Source: Streptacidiphilus sp041262165
GTDB lineage: Bacteria > Actinomycetota > Actinomycetes > Streptomycetales > Streptomycetaceae
Length of the DNA stretch: 64,000 nt
Assembly: GCF_041262165.1 (NCBI RefSeq)
Contig: NZ_JBGCBY010000007.1
Location: 273,138-337,137 of the forward strand
Direction: 5' to 3'
Positions 1-8,980 of the stretch are shown here, one piece after another. The translations under genes and the position numbers were made by a program. Under the pieces are notes generated by a model. That model did no database searches and was not told where the DNA came from. It saw only the letters and a list, made by a program, of their open reading frames with translations. Within the stretch, counting starts at the first letter, position 1; the number at the start of each line of letters is the position of its first letter.

Positions 1-982
1 GGGGGAGCCGGTCCAGCTCCGCCAGGACGGTGCGGGCGACGCGTTGCATGATCTCCGGGGCGCTCGCGGCGGCGACGGCCAGGGGGTCACGGTCGAAGAC
101 GGTGACCCTGCGGCCCTCGAAGGCACCGAGGAGCGCGATTCTGGCCAGTCGCAGGGCAGGAGCGGTGTTCATCAGGTCGTCGTACGGCGGACTGATCCCG
201 ACGTGGCCGACGGCGTTGGAGCCGATGATGCCGGCGAGGCGTTCGACGTTCCGGGCAGGCTCGGGTAGCCGGACGATTCCTACCTCGATGTCGTGCAGCA
301 GGTGCCAGGCCGAGGCCGCGCCGACTGCCCTGAGGGCTTCCTCGGCTCCGCGGACCGCGTGACGTCCGACCTCGGGAACCTGGGCCGCGACGGCGACATA
401 GGGTCCTTGCGGTGGGATGCGCAGGACCGCGGCGGCATCCCAGCCGTCGGTGCCCGCCAGCCGGCCCTCCACCAACGCCCGCACCACGGCCGAGCGTTGC
501 TGCTCGCGACTGAGAGCCTGTGCAGTGAGTTCCTCGCGGTAGCCCTCGGCCATGTGCTGGGTGTAGGTGTCGAGCACCAGCCACATCTCGGACGCGGCCC
601 GGACAGTGACCTCCGCCGGAACACCACCACGGGTGGCTTCCTCGGCCAGGCAGTCCCACAGGAAGCGGGCGGCGACACGGTACGCCTCCATCACCGCCGT
701 CAACGGCACGCCGGCCTTCGCCCGCTGCCGCCCGTTCTCACGCGACTCGGGGGACGAGAGCGCCGGGGCACGGCCAAGGGGGCCGAAGACGTAGGTGACG
801 TTGTCGAGGCAGGTCCTACGCAACTCCCCGCTGCTGACCACGGCATCCGTGCGGTAGACGGGCACGGCCGCCTGGATTCGGGCGACTAGCGCGTCGGCGA
901 TCTCCTCGGCCCGGTCCAGCATCCGCGCACCCAGTCGTTCGACCTGGGCGCCGAGACCGTCCTCCGGTGATGGCTGTCGCAC
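1..982 (-). CDS. PucR/CdaR-family transcriptional regulator, C-terminus cut off by window edge
   Basis: A continuous minus-strand frame of 327 codons runs off the left edge without a stop. It starts at a GTG (980-982) and an in-frame TAG lies only four codons upstream, which limits the start. The N-terminal half is helical (VERLGARMLDRAEEIADAL...) like the RsbRD-type N-domain of actinomycete PucR proteins. The second half (about residues 165-320: WDAAAVLRIP, GPYVAVAAQVPEVG, ALRLARIALLGAF) resembles the CdaR GGDEF-like domain. The Fis-like helix-turn-helix expected at the C-terminus lies outside the window, so DNA binding is inferred from the family only. No good ribosome site precedes the GTG, so a start a few codons downstream is possible. 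The target is unknown; the divergent neighbour is a hydrolase. Confidence 0.75.
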   Translation of the reverse strand, partial: MRQPSPEDGLGAQVERLGARMLDRAEEIADALVARIQAAVPVYRTDAVVSSGELRRTCLDNVTYVFGPLGRAPALSSPESRENGRQRAKAGVPLTAVMEAYRVAARFLWDCLAEEATRGGVPAEVTVRAASEMWLVLDTYTQHMAEGYREELTAQALSREQQRSAVVRALVEGRLAGTDGWDAAAVLRIPPQGPYVAVAAQVPEVGRHAVRGAEEALRAVGAASAWHLLHDIEVGIVRLPEPARNVERLAGIIGSNAVGHVGISPPYDDLMNTAPALRLARIALLGAFEGRRVTVFDRDPLAVAAASAPEIMQRVARTVLAELDRLP

Positions 983-1234
983 GAACCAATGCTACTCGGT
1001 TCCATGAGAGGGATCTCCGGGCATTCCCGGGCCACGGCGAAGCAGGATTGTTCCCAGCAACAATCGGAAGGAAGATGCCGTGTTCGTCTGGACATCGACT
1101 TCCAAGGCGGCCAGACAGGAGAATTACGGCGAACAAGGGCGATTCCCACACCGTGCGAGGTGCACGGGCGCGTACATGGGCCGGTGGGTGGGCGTCGCGC
1201 TCCTACTCCGCATACTCCGAACGGTGGTACAGCG

Positions 1235-2074
1235 ATGAGTCTCGGTGCTCGTGAACAGCAGGAGATCGACAAGGCGAACGCGTCCGGCCTGAAGCCAGTC
1301 GTCTTCGTGCACGGTCTGTGGATGCTGGCCTCGAGCTGGCAGCCCTGGCGCTCACTCTTCGAGGAGAACGGCTACAGCACCCTCGCCCCCGCGTGGCCCG
1401 ACGATCCAGAAACGGTCGCCGAGGCCCGCGCGCACCCCGAGGTCTTCGCCGGCAAGCGGGTGAAGCAGGTCACCGATCACATGGCCGAAGCCATCACCGG
1501 ACTCGACCAGCGGCCCGTGGTCATCGGCCACTCCTTCGGCGGCCTGATCACCCAGCAACTCGCCGGCCGCGGACTGGCGGCCGTATCGGTGCCGATCGAC
1601 TCCGCACCGTTTCGGGGAGTGCTGCCGCTGCCGTTCTCGGCGTTGAAGTCCGCTCTGCCGGTCATCGGCAACCCCGCCAACTACCGGCGGTCCATCACCC
1701 TTACCTACGAACAGTTCCGCTACGCCTTCGCCAACGCCGTCAGCGAGAGCGAGGCCAGGCGCCTCTACGAGACCTATCCGGTCGCGGGTTCCGGTATTCC
1801 GCTGTTCCAGGCCGCCACGGCGAACATCAACCCCGGCACCGAGGCGAAGGTCGACACTGCCAACCCCCGCCGCGGCCCCATGCTGCTCATCACCGGAGAG
1901 AGGGACCACATCGCGCCCAGGGCGATCGCCGAGGCCTCCTATCGCAGGCAGAAGCGCAACCCCGCGACCACTGAGGTCCGGGAGATCCCCGGTCGCGGCC
2001 ACTCCCTGGTCTTCGACAGCGGTTGGCGGGACGTCGCGCACATGGCGCTGGACTTCGCCAAGCAGCACGCCTGA
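1235..2074 (+). CDS. alpha/beta-fold hydrolase
   Basis: Cytoplasmic hydrolase of 279 residues. The catalytic triad can be read: nucleophile Ser100 in GHSFGG, acid Asp224 in GERDHIAP and His256 in GRGHSLVF. The oxyanion region is the early VFVHGLW stretch. The frame is open further upstream (to about 989), but that part is Arg-rich and not protein-like, so the ATG at 1235, before MSLGAREQQ, is chosen. The gene stands alone, divergent from the PucR-type regulator by about 250 bp. Family members hydrolyse esters, lactones or halides; the substrate cannot be told here. Confidence 0.85.
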   Translation: MSLGAREQQEIDKANASGLKPVVFVHGLWMLASSWQPWRSLFEENGYSTLAPAWPDDPETVAEARAHPEVFAGKRVKQVTDHMAEAITGLDQRPVVIGHSFGGLITQQLAGRGLAAVSVPIDSAPFRGVLPLPFSALKSALPVIGNPANYRRSITLTYEQFRYAFANAVSESEARRLYETYPVAGSGIPLFQAATANINPGTEAKVDTANPRRGPMLLITGERDHIAPRAIAEASYRRQKRNPATTEVREIPGRGHSLVFDSGWRDVAHMALDFAKQHA

Positions 2075-2133
2075 CGGGCGTCGGGACAGACTCCTCGCGT
2101 AACCCGGTTCCAGGTTCTGCCATTGACGAAGCG

Positions 2134-2772
2134 TCACCAGGCGCGTGCCGGGCGCCACATGGTTGTCACAACGTGGCCGGAGGCCAGGGTGATCGTGTCT
2201 CGGGCTGCGAAGCCGACGCTGGCGTACCGTTTGTCGTTCGCCGGGTTGCACGACTCCAGGTAGGCGGGGGCGCCGATCGCGTCGATGCGCGCCAGGTTCT
2301 CCGTCAGCAGACCCATTCCGAGGCCGTGTCCGCGGTGGTGGCGGTGCGTGGCGAGCAGGCTCAGGTAGAAGTGCGGCTCGCTCGGGTGTACCTCCTCCAG
2401 TTTGCCGAAGATCTGGAGGATGCCGTCGGCGACGGTTCGATCAGTGATGCCGACCAGGAACTCCTCGAAAGCGCTCTCCTCCTCGGACGTCAACTCGCTG
2501 CCTCCCGGCGGGATCCACAGAGCCGCTGACTCGACGTTCCCCGTCACCAGCATCCAGGGGTACCGCAGCGACGACGTGACGGCTAGTCGCCACAACGCCG
2601 ACGCCTGCTGTGCGCGACGGTCGATGTCCGGGAAGGCCGGACCCCACATCGGGTCGTCGAAGAACGCGGTGGTCATAGCAGCGACGATCGCGTCAACGTC
2701 AGCGGCCGTCGCCACCCGAGCGGGCACAGGCGGGGGATGGTCGTGGGCGGTCTTGAAAAGGTCCGCATTCAT
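2134..2772 (-). CDS. GNAT-family N-acetyltransferase
   Basis: 212 residues with the GNAT fold. The acetyl-CoA pyrophosphate loop is RHHRGHGLGMGLL near residue 150, followed by the strand/helix pair with NPANDKRYASVGF typical of the C-terminal half. The ATG at 2772 is preferred over the GTG at 2784 because GGGG lies about 7 bases before it. Relatives acetylate small amines, antibiotics or protein N-termini; the substrate is unknown. It is convergent with the hydrolase at 1235. Confidence 0.85.
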   Translation of the reverse strand: MNADLFKTAHDHPPPVPARVATAADVDAIVAAMTTAFFDDPMWGPAFPDIDRRAQQASALWRLAVTSSLRYPWMLVTGNVESAALWIPPGGSELTSEEESAFEEFLVGITDRTVADGILQIFGKLEEVHPSEPHFYLSLLATHRHHRGHGLGMGLLTENLARIDAIGAPAYLESCNPANDKRYASVGFAARDTITLASGHVVTTMWRPARAW

Positions 2773-2989
2773 CGGGTACCCCACGTCTGGTTCCGTCTCG
2801 GTTCAGGGCGGCTGCTCCGTGATCGCTGCGATTGGAGATGCCGCAAACTGTGCCTGGGCGGGCATCATCCGTCAAGGGATTCGGTTGAGACATTGCCACT
2901 CTGCTACTGATTTCGTTGTTCGATCCTCGATATGAGGCCGACCCTGATAGCCACGACGGTTACGGCTGCGGCAGACGTATCCGCGCCGT

Positions 2990-3223
2990 TCAGAGCCCGG
3001 ACCATTCCCCGGGCCGGTCAACCCAGTAGACCTGCGCGGGATCGTGAAGGTCAGTGCCGGGCCGGTACTGCTCGACGAGTGCCTCGAACTGGGCCTGGGT
3101 GGCGCAGGGCTCGGTGAGCTCCACGCCGTCATGGCGGACGATCCGGACCTGCCGGAACCGGCCCTCGGGGAAGAACTGCGAGATGTGGACGGGTGCTGCT
3201 GCGGCGTTCGGCGGTGTGGTCAT
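2990..3223 (-). CDS. small hypothetical protein (77 aa)
   Basis: Short soluble protein with good actinomycete codon bias. The sequence is ordered (VRIVRHDGVELTEPC, FEALVEQYRPG, VYWVDRPGEWSGL) with no signal peptide or membrane segment. GGAGTGAGG lies about 8 bases before the ATG and can serve as ribosome site. I do not recognise the family. A plus-strand small gene begins about 120 bp beyond its start, so the two are divergent. Confidence 0.6.
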   Translation of the reverse strand: MTTPPNAAAAPVHISQFFPEGRFRQVRIVRHDGVELTEPCATQAQFEALVEQYRPGTDLHDPAQVYWVDRPGEWSGL

Positions 3224-3345
3224 GCCATCAGCCTCACTCCGGGATCGGTGCGGCGCACCTCCTGCTCAGACGGGTCTCTCTGTGCGAGGAGCCTCGAACA
3301 AGGCCAGCAGTGGCGGGAGCAGCGCGCGTGGGTGAGCCTGTTGGC

Positions 3346-3591
3346 ATGGCCGATGCAGACGAACTGCTGGAGCGCATCCGAAGGGCCCGCGAGTGGGCGC
3401 ACAGCCGAGCCGAACAGCTCTTCATTGAGGGCAGCAGGCAGAGCGCCGCACACGAGAGCCAGGCCGCCGACATATGGCGACAAGTCGCAGTGCGGACTTC
3501 CGTGCAGATGGAGGTGGTAGCGCTGGTCGCGGTCAGGAACGTACTCGACCAGATCTTGGCACCTGGTCCGCAGGCGAGTGGTGAGCGTTGA
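3346..3591 (+). CDS. small hypothetical helical protein (81 aa)
   Basis: The ATG at 3346 opens a helical, charged 81-residue protein (MADADELLERIRRAREW, QAADIWRQVAVRTSVQMEV). The longer frame upstream of it is low-quality Arg/Ser-rich sequence and is not counted. No domain is recognised; it looks like the small orphan helical proteins common in Streptomyces. It is divergent from the 77-residue gene at 2990. Confidence 0.5.
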   Translation: MADADELLERIRRAREWAHSRAEQLFIEGSRQSAAHESQAADIWRQVAVRTSVQMEVVALVAVRNVLDQILAPGPQASGER

Positions 3592-3783
3592 CGCGCAAGG
3601 TCTGCTGCGAGCCGACTTGACCTGCCCATTGGGACGTCCAACAGCGACGGGATGAGCCCCATGCGGTGAGCCCGGTCGCTTCGAAGTCCTGACCACCGAC
3701 CCGCCCGGTCCGACCGCCCGCCGAACAGGCATGTCGAGATCTGACACCGGCCCGTCGGCCGCGCGTTCACCCTGGCGGAAGCC

Positions 3784-4047
3784 TCAGGGCCCGGTCCACT
3801 CGACCCGGCTGACCCTGTGGGCCGGAACCGTGACGACCTTCGACTGATCCTCGTCCAGCTTCAGGTGGAGCCATGCCCCCTCGAACCGAACCGTGGCGGA
3901 CGTCTGGAGCTGGGGGTCTCGATCGTCGATCTTCTGAGCCTCGATGAAGTAGACCTCGGCCTCGTGCCAGACCCTGATGCGCTTTACGGCAGCATCGGTC
4001 GCAGCTTTGAACCGGGCTTCCATGGTTGTCTTGCCGTGCTCTTCCAT
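3784..4047 (-). CDS. small hypothetical protein (87 aa)
   Basis: 87 residues, cytoplasmic, with an alternating strand pattern (VRFEGAWLHLKLDEDQSKVVTVPAHRVSRVEW) after a basic helix (FKAATDAAVKRIRVWHEAEVYFIE). An internal ATG at residue 9 is an alternative start. The ribosome site is weak for both. Codon bias supports coding. No family recognised. Confidence 0.5.
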   Translation of the reverse strand: MEEHGKTTMEARFKAATDAAVKRIRVWHEAEVYFIEAQKIDDRDPQLQTSATVRFEGAWLHLKLDEDQSKVVTVPAHRVSRVEWTGP

Positions 4048-4281
4048 AGCTTCAGTGTGGGGCGGATCGCACTGGTACGCACGCCACGGGCCGTGCCGGG
4101 TTCACGTCTCGAAGCGTGGTGAAGCGCCGCCGACGGGGGAGACGGCGAGGGCTTCAGATCCAGCCTGCGGCGGCCCCAGTAGGCGGGATGCCGGTCAACA
4201 CGCCGCGACCGGCCCAAGATCCCCAGCCTGCGCCAGTGTGGAACCTACCCTCGCCCTGACCTAGCCAAAAAGGGGATCAAC

Positions 4282-4782
4282 GTGAATCGCAGCATGAAGC
4301 GCGCGGCCGTTCTGCTCACTGTGCTCGGCGTGTCCTGCCTGCCCGGAACCGCGATTGCGGACCCCGGGGCCGGCCAGGTCATGATCTTCGGCAACAGCAA
4401 CCAGCTCGCTGGTGGGGACATCTTCAACGCCGGTCACGACAACATCGTCGGCTCGGGTGACGGAACCAACGCGGCCCCCGGCCTCGGCGTCACACTTCCG
4501 CCAGCCGAGAAGGTAGTGGCGATTCGGACCGGATTCGACACGGTGCACCTGCTGTCGCACACGGGAAACGCCACGTTCGCCGAAGACCTGCCGTTCCAAT
4601 GGACCTCCGTCGTCACCTTCTCCGAGCACTCGACCGCGACCTACCAGGGCAGGGACGCGGACTACAACATCGACGTGAGCCTGGACGCACGTGGCAATCC
4701 CCAAGCGTCATGTGAGCCGACTACCGCGAGAGGACGATGCACGATCGAGTTCACGGACGGCTTGGTCGTGACCATGGGTTAG
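4282..4782 (+). CDS. secreted hypothetical protein (166 aa)
   Basis: Starts at GTG 4282, with AAAAGGGG about 6 bases upstream. Residues 1-26 form a classical Sec signal peptide: basic MNRSMKR, a hydrophobic core and cleavage near AIADPG. The mature part is rich in Gly/Asn/Asp (MIFGNSNQLAGGDIFNAGHDNIVGSG) and ends with two cysteines (ASCEP, GRCTIEF) that could form a disulfide. No catalytic motif is visible, so an extracellular structural or binding role is only a guess. No operon partner. Confidence 0.7.
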   Translation: MNRSMKRAAVLLTVLGVSCLPGTAIADPGAGQVMIFGNSNQLAGGDIFNAGHDNIVGSGDGTNAAPGLGVTLPPAEKVVAIRTGFDTVHLLSHTGNATFAEDLPFQWTSVVTFSEHSTATYQGRDADYNIDVSLDARGNPQASCEPTTARGRCTIEFTDGLVVTMG

Positions 4783-5640
4783 CCGCTCTCCGGTGGTGTG
4801 CGGGCGCGCCGCGTGCACCGGCGTGCGTCCCGGTCGGCATTGGCCTGGAACTGCGCCCGACACGCCATGGTGGACTGTGCCATCAGCTGGTGGCAGCCTC
4901 GGCTGTTCCGCGCTGCATGCACGGCTCTGGCGCAGCGGGCGGGTTCGCCGCCATGATGTCCCTCCGATCGGCGGATTGGGCTCCGGGGCGGCTTGGTGCT
5001 GAGCGGCCTCACAGCCGTCCCGGAGCGAGTTTCACGGGCAAGTCCAGGCGCCTCTCGGGCAGGTCGCGGCCCATGATCGGCTCCTGTACGCCGATATCGG
5101 CCCCCCTTTGGGATCCGCACGCCGGGTAGCGGGCTCGCCGAGGGTGTGCGTGTAGAGGGCCACGTAGTGCCCTCCCCCTGTGCGCGGTGTCGTGGTTTTG
5201 CCGACCCGGAGCGGGGGCGGGGGAGGAGGGGTGGGCTGGGGGAGTTCCGGTTGTTGGCGCGACCTGACGCAGTGTGTGGTGTTTCGCGGGCGGGGGGTCG
5301 GTGTGCGCGGGGATCCGTGTTGGACTCGGTGTGGGCGCCTCGGGTTGTGCGGGTTCGGGGTCCGTGTACGCAGGGCCGGTTCCCTGGGCCGGTGCGGACA
5401 CCGCGCAGGGGTTCCGTGGCGTCCGGGGAACGGCCCGCCGGCCTTGACCGTTCGCCCGCTCGTCGCGCTGGACCTGCCTGACCGCTCGACCGCTGGACCT
5501 GGTGGACCCGGCAGATTTGCTGGTCCTGCTCGGATTCTTGGTGGATGAGGTTGAGGTGGGTCGTCCGGTTTTAGTTTTCCGTTTTCCGTCGGTGGTTGTG
5601 TGAGTGCTGTCGGCGGATTTGACGAGGAAGGTTCGTTGTT
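4783..5640. other. 858-bp intergenic region, composition shift, no supported gene
   Basis: Several open frames cross this stretch on both strands, but none shows recognisable protein sequence. From about 5150 the plus strand becomes rich in G and T (GGGGGTGGG, TTGTGCGGG runs), the same style as the genes that follow. A minus-strand frame ending at 5009 has an ordered tail (PIMGRDLPERRLDLPVKLAPG) that may be a gene remnant. The last 80 bases must hold the promoter and leader of the aldehyde dehydrogenase; GAGGAAGG lies about 9 bases before its ATG. Confidence 0.4.
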
Positions 5641-7125
5641 ATGTCGCAGGCGACGAAGGCCGTGGCTCCGAGGGTTCCGCAGGGTAAGTTGTTCATCGCG
5701 GGTGGGTGGCGCGATGCGAGTGATGGTTCCACTCGGGCGACGGTGAATCCGGCTGACGGGTCGGAGATTACGCAGGTGGCGCAGGCTACTGCGGTGGATG
5801 TGGATGCGGCGGTGGCTGCGGCGCGGGCCGCGTTCACTGAGGGTCCGTGGCCGCGGTTGGATGTGCATGCGCGAGCGCGGTTGTTGACTCGGGTGGCGGA
5901 GTTGGCGGAGCGTGACCAGGGGGAGTTGGCGTATCTGGAGAGTGTGGACATGGGTAAGCCGATCATGTTCTCCTCGACGGTGGACGCGCCGATCGCTTCG
6001 CAGATCCTGCATTACTTCGCGGGTGCGGTGGCGCGTCTTGACGGGTCGGTGCGTGGGGCGGCGACGGGTACGTTGAACTACACGTTGCGTGAGCCGTTGG
6101 GGGTGGTGGCGCCGATCACTCCGTTCAACTTTCCGTTGTTGCTGTCGTTGACGAAGATCGCTCCTGCGTTGGCGGCGGGTAACACGGTGATTCACAAGCC
6201 GTCCCCGGCGACGCCGTTGACGGCGTTGAAGATGGCGGAGCTGTTCGCGGAGGCAGGGTTTCCCGATGGGGTGATGAACGTGTTGACCGGGCCGGGGGTG
6301 GAGTTGGGTGAGGCCTTGGTGGTGCATCCGGGTATCGACAAGATCGCGTTCACGGGGTCAACCGAGGTGGGTAAGTCGATCATTCGCAAGTCCGCGGATA
6401 CGTTGAAGAAGACGACGATGGAGTTGGGGGGGAAGTCCCCCAACATTATTTTCGCGGACGCGGATCTGGATGCGGCGGTCCAGCACGCGTTTTTCGGGAT
6501 CTTCTACAACAAGGGTGAGATCTGCACGGCCGGTTCACGTCTGCTGGTCCAGCGTGAGGTCTATGACCAGGTGTTGGAAGCGTTGGTGGCGCAGGCGGTG
6601 GCGGTGGTGCCCGGTGACCCGCTGGACCCGGCCACGTTTTTCGGGCCGTTGGCGCATCGTGGGCAGTTCGAGAAGGTGTCCTCGTATGTAGAGATCGGGC
6701 AGAGCGAGGGGGCGAAGCTGGTGGCCGGCGGGCGCCCGTTCCATCCCACCGCCACGCCCGACGGGGGTCTGTACTACCTGCCGACGATTTTCGCGGATGT
6801 GGACAACGCGATGCGGATCGCCCAGGAGGAGATCTTCGGGCCGGTGTTGTGCGTGATCCCGTTCGATACCGAGGAGCAGGCTCTGCAGATCGCCAACGGG
6901 ACTGCGTTCGGCTTGGCGTCGGGGGTGCATACCCGCGACATCAAGAAGGCGCACCGGGTGGCCGCGGGGCTGAAGGCGGGAACGGTGTGGATCAACACCT
7001 ATAACCAGTTCGACACCACCACCCCGTTCGGCGGCTACAAGGCCTCGGGCTTTGGGCGCGAGAGCGGCTCGGAGGTGCTGGAGAACTACACCCAGCTCAA
7101 GTCCGTGTGGGTCGACCTGTCCTGA
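5641..7125 (+). CDS. aldehyde dehydrogenase (NAD(P)+-dependent)
   Basis: 494 residues, the normal length of the superfamily. It oxidises an aldehyde to the acid. Visible motifs are the Rossmann substrate helix PFNFP (near 162), the FTGSTEVG cofactor turn, general base Glu261 in MELGGKSPN, and catalytic Cys295 in NKGEICTAGSR (usual form GQxC; here GEIC). The C-terminal EEIFGPVL and PFGGYKASGFGRE boxes are also present. The ATG is supported by GAGGAAGG just upstream. It heads a run of same-strand redox genes (NAD(P) reductase-like protein, then a molybdenum hydroxylase), which suggests shared oxidation of aldehydes or N-heterocycles (inference). Codons are unusually rich in TTG, GGT and GTG. 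Confidence 0.93.
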   Translation: MSQATKAVAPRVPQGKLFIAGGWRDASDGSTRATVNPADGSEITQVAQATAVDVDAAVAAARAAFTEGPWPRLDVHARARLLTRVAELAERDQGELAYLESVDMGKPIMFSSTVDAPIASQILHYFAGAVARLDGSVRGAATGTLNYTLREPLGVVAPITPFNFPLLLSLTKIAPALAAGNTVIHKPSPATPLTALKMAELFAEAGFPDGVMNVLTGPGVELGEALVVHPGIDKIAFTGSTEVGKSIIRKSADTLKKTTMELGGKSPNIIFADADLDAAVQHAFFGIFYNKGEICTAGSRLLVQREVYDQVLEALVAQAVAVVPGDPLDPATFFGPLAHRGQFEKVSSYVEIGQSEGAKLVAGGRPFHPTATPDGGLYYLPTIFADVDNAMRIAQEEIFGPVLCVIPFDTEEQALQIANGTAFGLASGVHTRDIKKAHRVAAGLKAGTVWINTYNQFDTTTPFGGYKASGFGRESGSEVLENYTQLKSVWVDLS

Positions 7126-7435
7126 CCTCACCCGCACCACCCCGCACCACCCCGGTCCCGGTGCCGCATCACCCCCGGCCCGACTGACGCCAACTCACCC
7201 TCGACCCCGACTCACCCTCGACCCGGACTCGCATCCGACTCGGAGTGGATGCTGGTCCGCTGTGTCCCGGTCTGGTTGATCCCGCCGCGACCTGGCTTGT
7301 TGTAGTTGGTTTGGTTGTTGTTTGACGGTTCGCTGTTCGTTCGTGTGTGTCGTCTCGGCTGCCGTGGCCCTCGAAGGAGGGGCGTGGGGGTGGGGGCGGG
7401 TCTGTGACGCGCCGCCCGAGGAAGGGGCTTGTCTC

Positions 7436-8065
7436 ATGAAGGTTTCGATTGTCGGTACCGGTCATATCGGGTCGGTGTTGGCTCGTTTGCTGGTCGGTGC
7501 GGGTCATCAGGTGTTGCTGGCCAACGCACGTGGTCCGCAGTCATTGGCGCCCCTGGTGGCCGAGTTGGGCCCGGCGGCCGAGGCCCGGGAGGCTGAGGCG
7601 GCGGCGCGTGAGGGTGACCTGGTGGTGTTGATGGTGCCATTCGGGCAGGTCAAGGATCTGTTCGCGGCAGATGCGGTGGCGGGAAAGGTGTTGGTGGACG
7701 CGACCAACGCCTACGGAGCGGGCGGCGGCCGGGGTGCCGGGGCCGGGCCCAGTTCCAGTGAGTTGGTGGCGGCCTGGTATCCGGGGGCGCGGGTGGTCAA
7801 GGCGCTGAACACGATGAACTTCAAGACTCTGGGCGCCTCGGCGATGCGCAGCGGCGATGCGCGGCTGGCGCACTATGTGGCCGGTGACGACCAGGCGGCC
7901 AAGGACCAGGTCGCCACGCTGATCGAGTCGTTGGGCTTCGTGGTGGTCGACACCGGCGCGCTGCACGGCGGCAGTGTGCGCCAGCAGCCCGGCAGCGCGG
8001 TCTACAACCACCCGCTGACCGCCGAACAGGCACACGCGGCGCTGCGCGCCGACGCCCCACACTAA
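7436..8065 (+). CDS. coenzyme F420-type NADP reductase-like oxidoreductase (NADP_oxidored family)
   Basis: 209 residues starting MKVSIVGTGHIGSVLARLL, the GxGxxG dinucleotide site of the F420-dependent NADP oxidoreductase-like family. The phosphate-binding NARGPQSL turn, the VDATNAY motif and VKALNTMNF (family KAFNT) follow. Start ATG 7436 is chosen because the fold begins exactly there, although the frame is open to 7322. Members move hydride between F420H2 and NADP+ or reduce small carbonyl compounds; F420 use is not proven here. It sits between the aldehyde dehydrogenase and the molybdenum hydroxylase with 310- and 108-bp gaps. Confidence 0.88.
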   Translation: MKVSIVGTGHIGSVLARLLVGAGHQVLLANARGPQSLAPLVAELGPAAEAREAEAAAREGDLVVLMVPFGQVKDLFAADAVAGKVLVDATNAYGAGGGRGAGAGPSSSELVAAWYPGARVVKALNTMNFKTLGASAMRSGDARLAHYVAGDDQAAKDQVATLIESLGFVVVDTGALHGGSVRQQPGSAVYNHPLTAEQAHAALRADAPH

Positions 8066-8173
8066 CCCGCACCGCACCATCGCACCCGCACCATCGAGCT
8101 GTGTTGTGTTGGGCGGGTGTCGCGTCTGGTGGCGTCCGTGGACTCGGCGTCTTTGGAGGAGGAAGGACCTGTT

Positions 8174-8950
8174 GTGGAGATCTCGATGGAGTTGAACGGG
8201 GCCGGGGTGGATGTCCGGGTTGGGGTGGAGCGTCTTTTGGTGGAGTTCCTGCGTGAGGATCGGGGGTTGACCGGGACGAAGGTGGGGTGTGACACGGGTC
8301 AGTGTGGTTCGTGTGTGGTGCAGGTGGGAGGCCGTTCGGTCAAGAGTTGCTTGATGTTGGCGGTGCAGGCGGACGGGCAGGTGGTGACCACGATCGAGGG
8401 GGTGGGCGCGCCTGGGGAGTTGACTGCGTTGCAGGAGTCGTTGCGGTTGGAGCACGGCACGCAGTGTGGGTTCTGCACGCCGGGGATGGTGATGGCGCTC
8501 TCGGAGTTGCTGGAGCGTTGTCCGCAGCCCCAGGAGGGTGAGGTGCGTTCGTGGTTGACGGGGAACCTGTGCCGGTGCACGGGTTACCAGAGTGTGGTGC
8601 GCGCGGTTCAGCGTGTCGGCGCCGGGGGTGTTGTGCCAGGCGGGCCGGGTACGGGTGCCGCGGCTGACCTCGTGCCGGTCGGCGGTGTTTCCGATCCTGC
8701 CGCGCCCGCCGCCGACGGCAGCGACGCGCCCGATCCTGTCGCCCCCAGCGCCGACGGCACCGATGGCGCTGCCGTACCCGCCGGTGCGCCCGCGGCTGCC
8801 GCACCTGTTGCTGACGGCGTCGTTGGCATCGGCCTGGACGTTGCAGTTGCTGTTCCCGCCGCCGCTGCCCCTGCCCCTGCCCCTGCCCCCGCTGTTGGTG
8901 GTGCGGGTGTGGTTTGTGCTGGTTGCGCTGCCGTGTCCGTGGCTGTCTGA
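8174..8950 (+). CDS. molybdenum hydroxylase, [2Fe-2S] small subunit with Ala/Pro-rich tail
   Basis: Iron-sulfur subunit of a xanthine dehydrogenase/CO dehydrogenase-type enzyme; it passes electrons from the Mo site to the FAD subunit. The N-terminal plant-ferredoxin cluster CDTGQCGSC...C and the C-terminal four-helix cluster CGFCTPGM...CRCTGY are both intact. GTG 8174 is chosen because GGAGGAGGAAGG ends about 8 bases before it. The catalytic family is about 160-170 residues; this protein has 258, the extra about 90 being Ala/Pro/Asp/Gly low-complexity sequence with a run of AP dipeptides and two late cysteines. The tail is unusual and may be a linker or a frame that has lost its stop. Confidence 0.9.
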   Translation: MEISMELNGAGVDVRVGVERLLVEFLREDRGLTGTKVGCDTGQCGSCVVQVGGRSVKSCLMLAVQADGQVVTTIEGVGAPGELTALQESLRLEHGTQCGFCTPGMVMALSELLERCPQPQEGEVRSWLTGNLCRCTGYQSVVRAVQRVGAGGVVPGGPGTGAAADLVPVGGVSDPAAPAADGSDAPDPVAPSADGTDGAAVPAGAPAAAAPVADGVVGIGLDVAVAVPAAAAPAPAPAPAVGGAGVVCAGCAAVSVAV

Positions 8951-8980
8951 GGCTGAGTGAGGTGATGGAGGAGGATCACG

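Noticed and set aside
5032..6327. 431-codon open frame on the minus strand across the aldehyde dehydrogenase start
   Set aside because: His/Arg/Pro-rich translation without motifs, antisense to a clear enzyme gene; a GC-content shadow.
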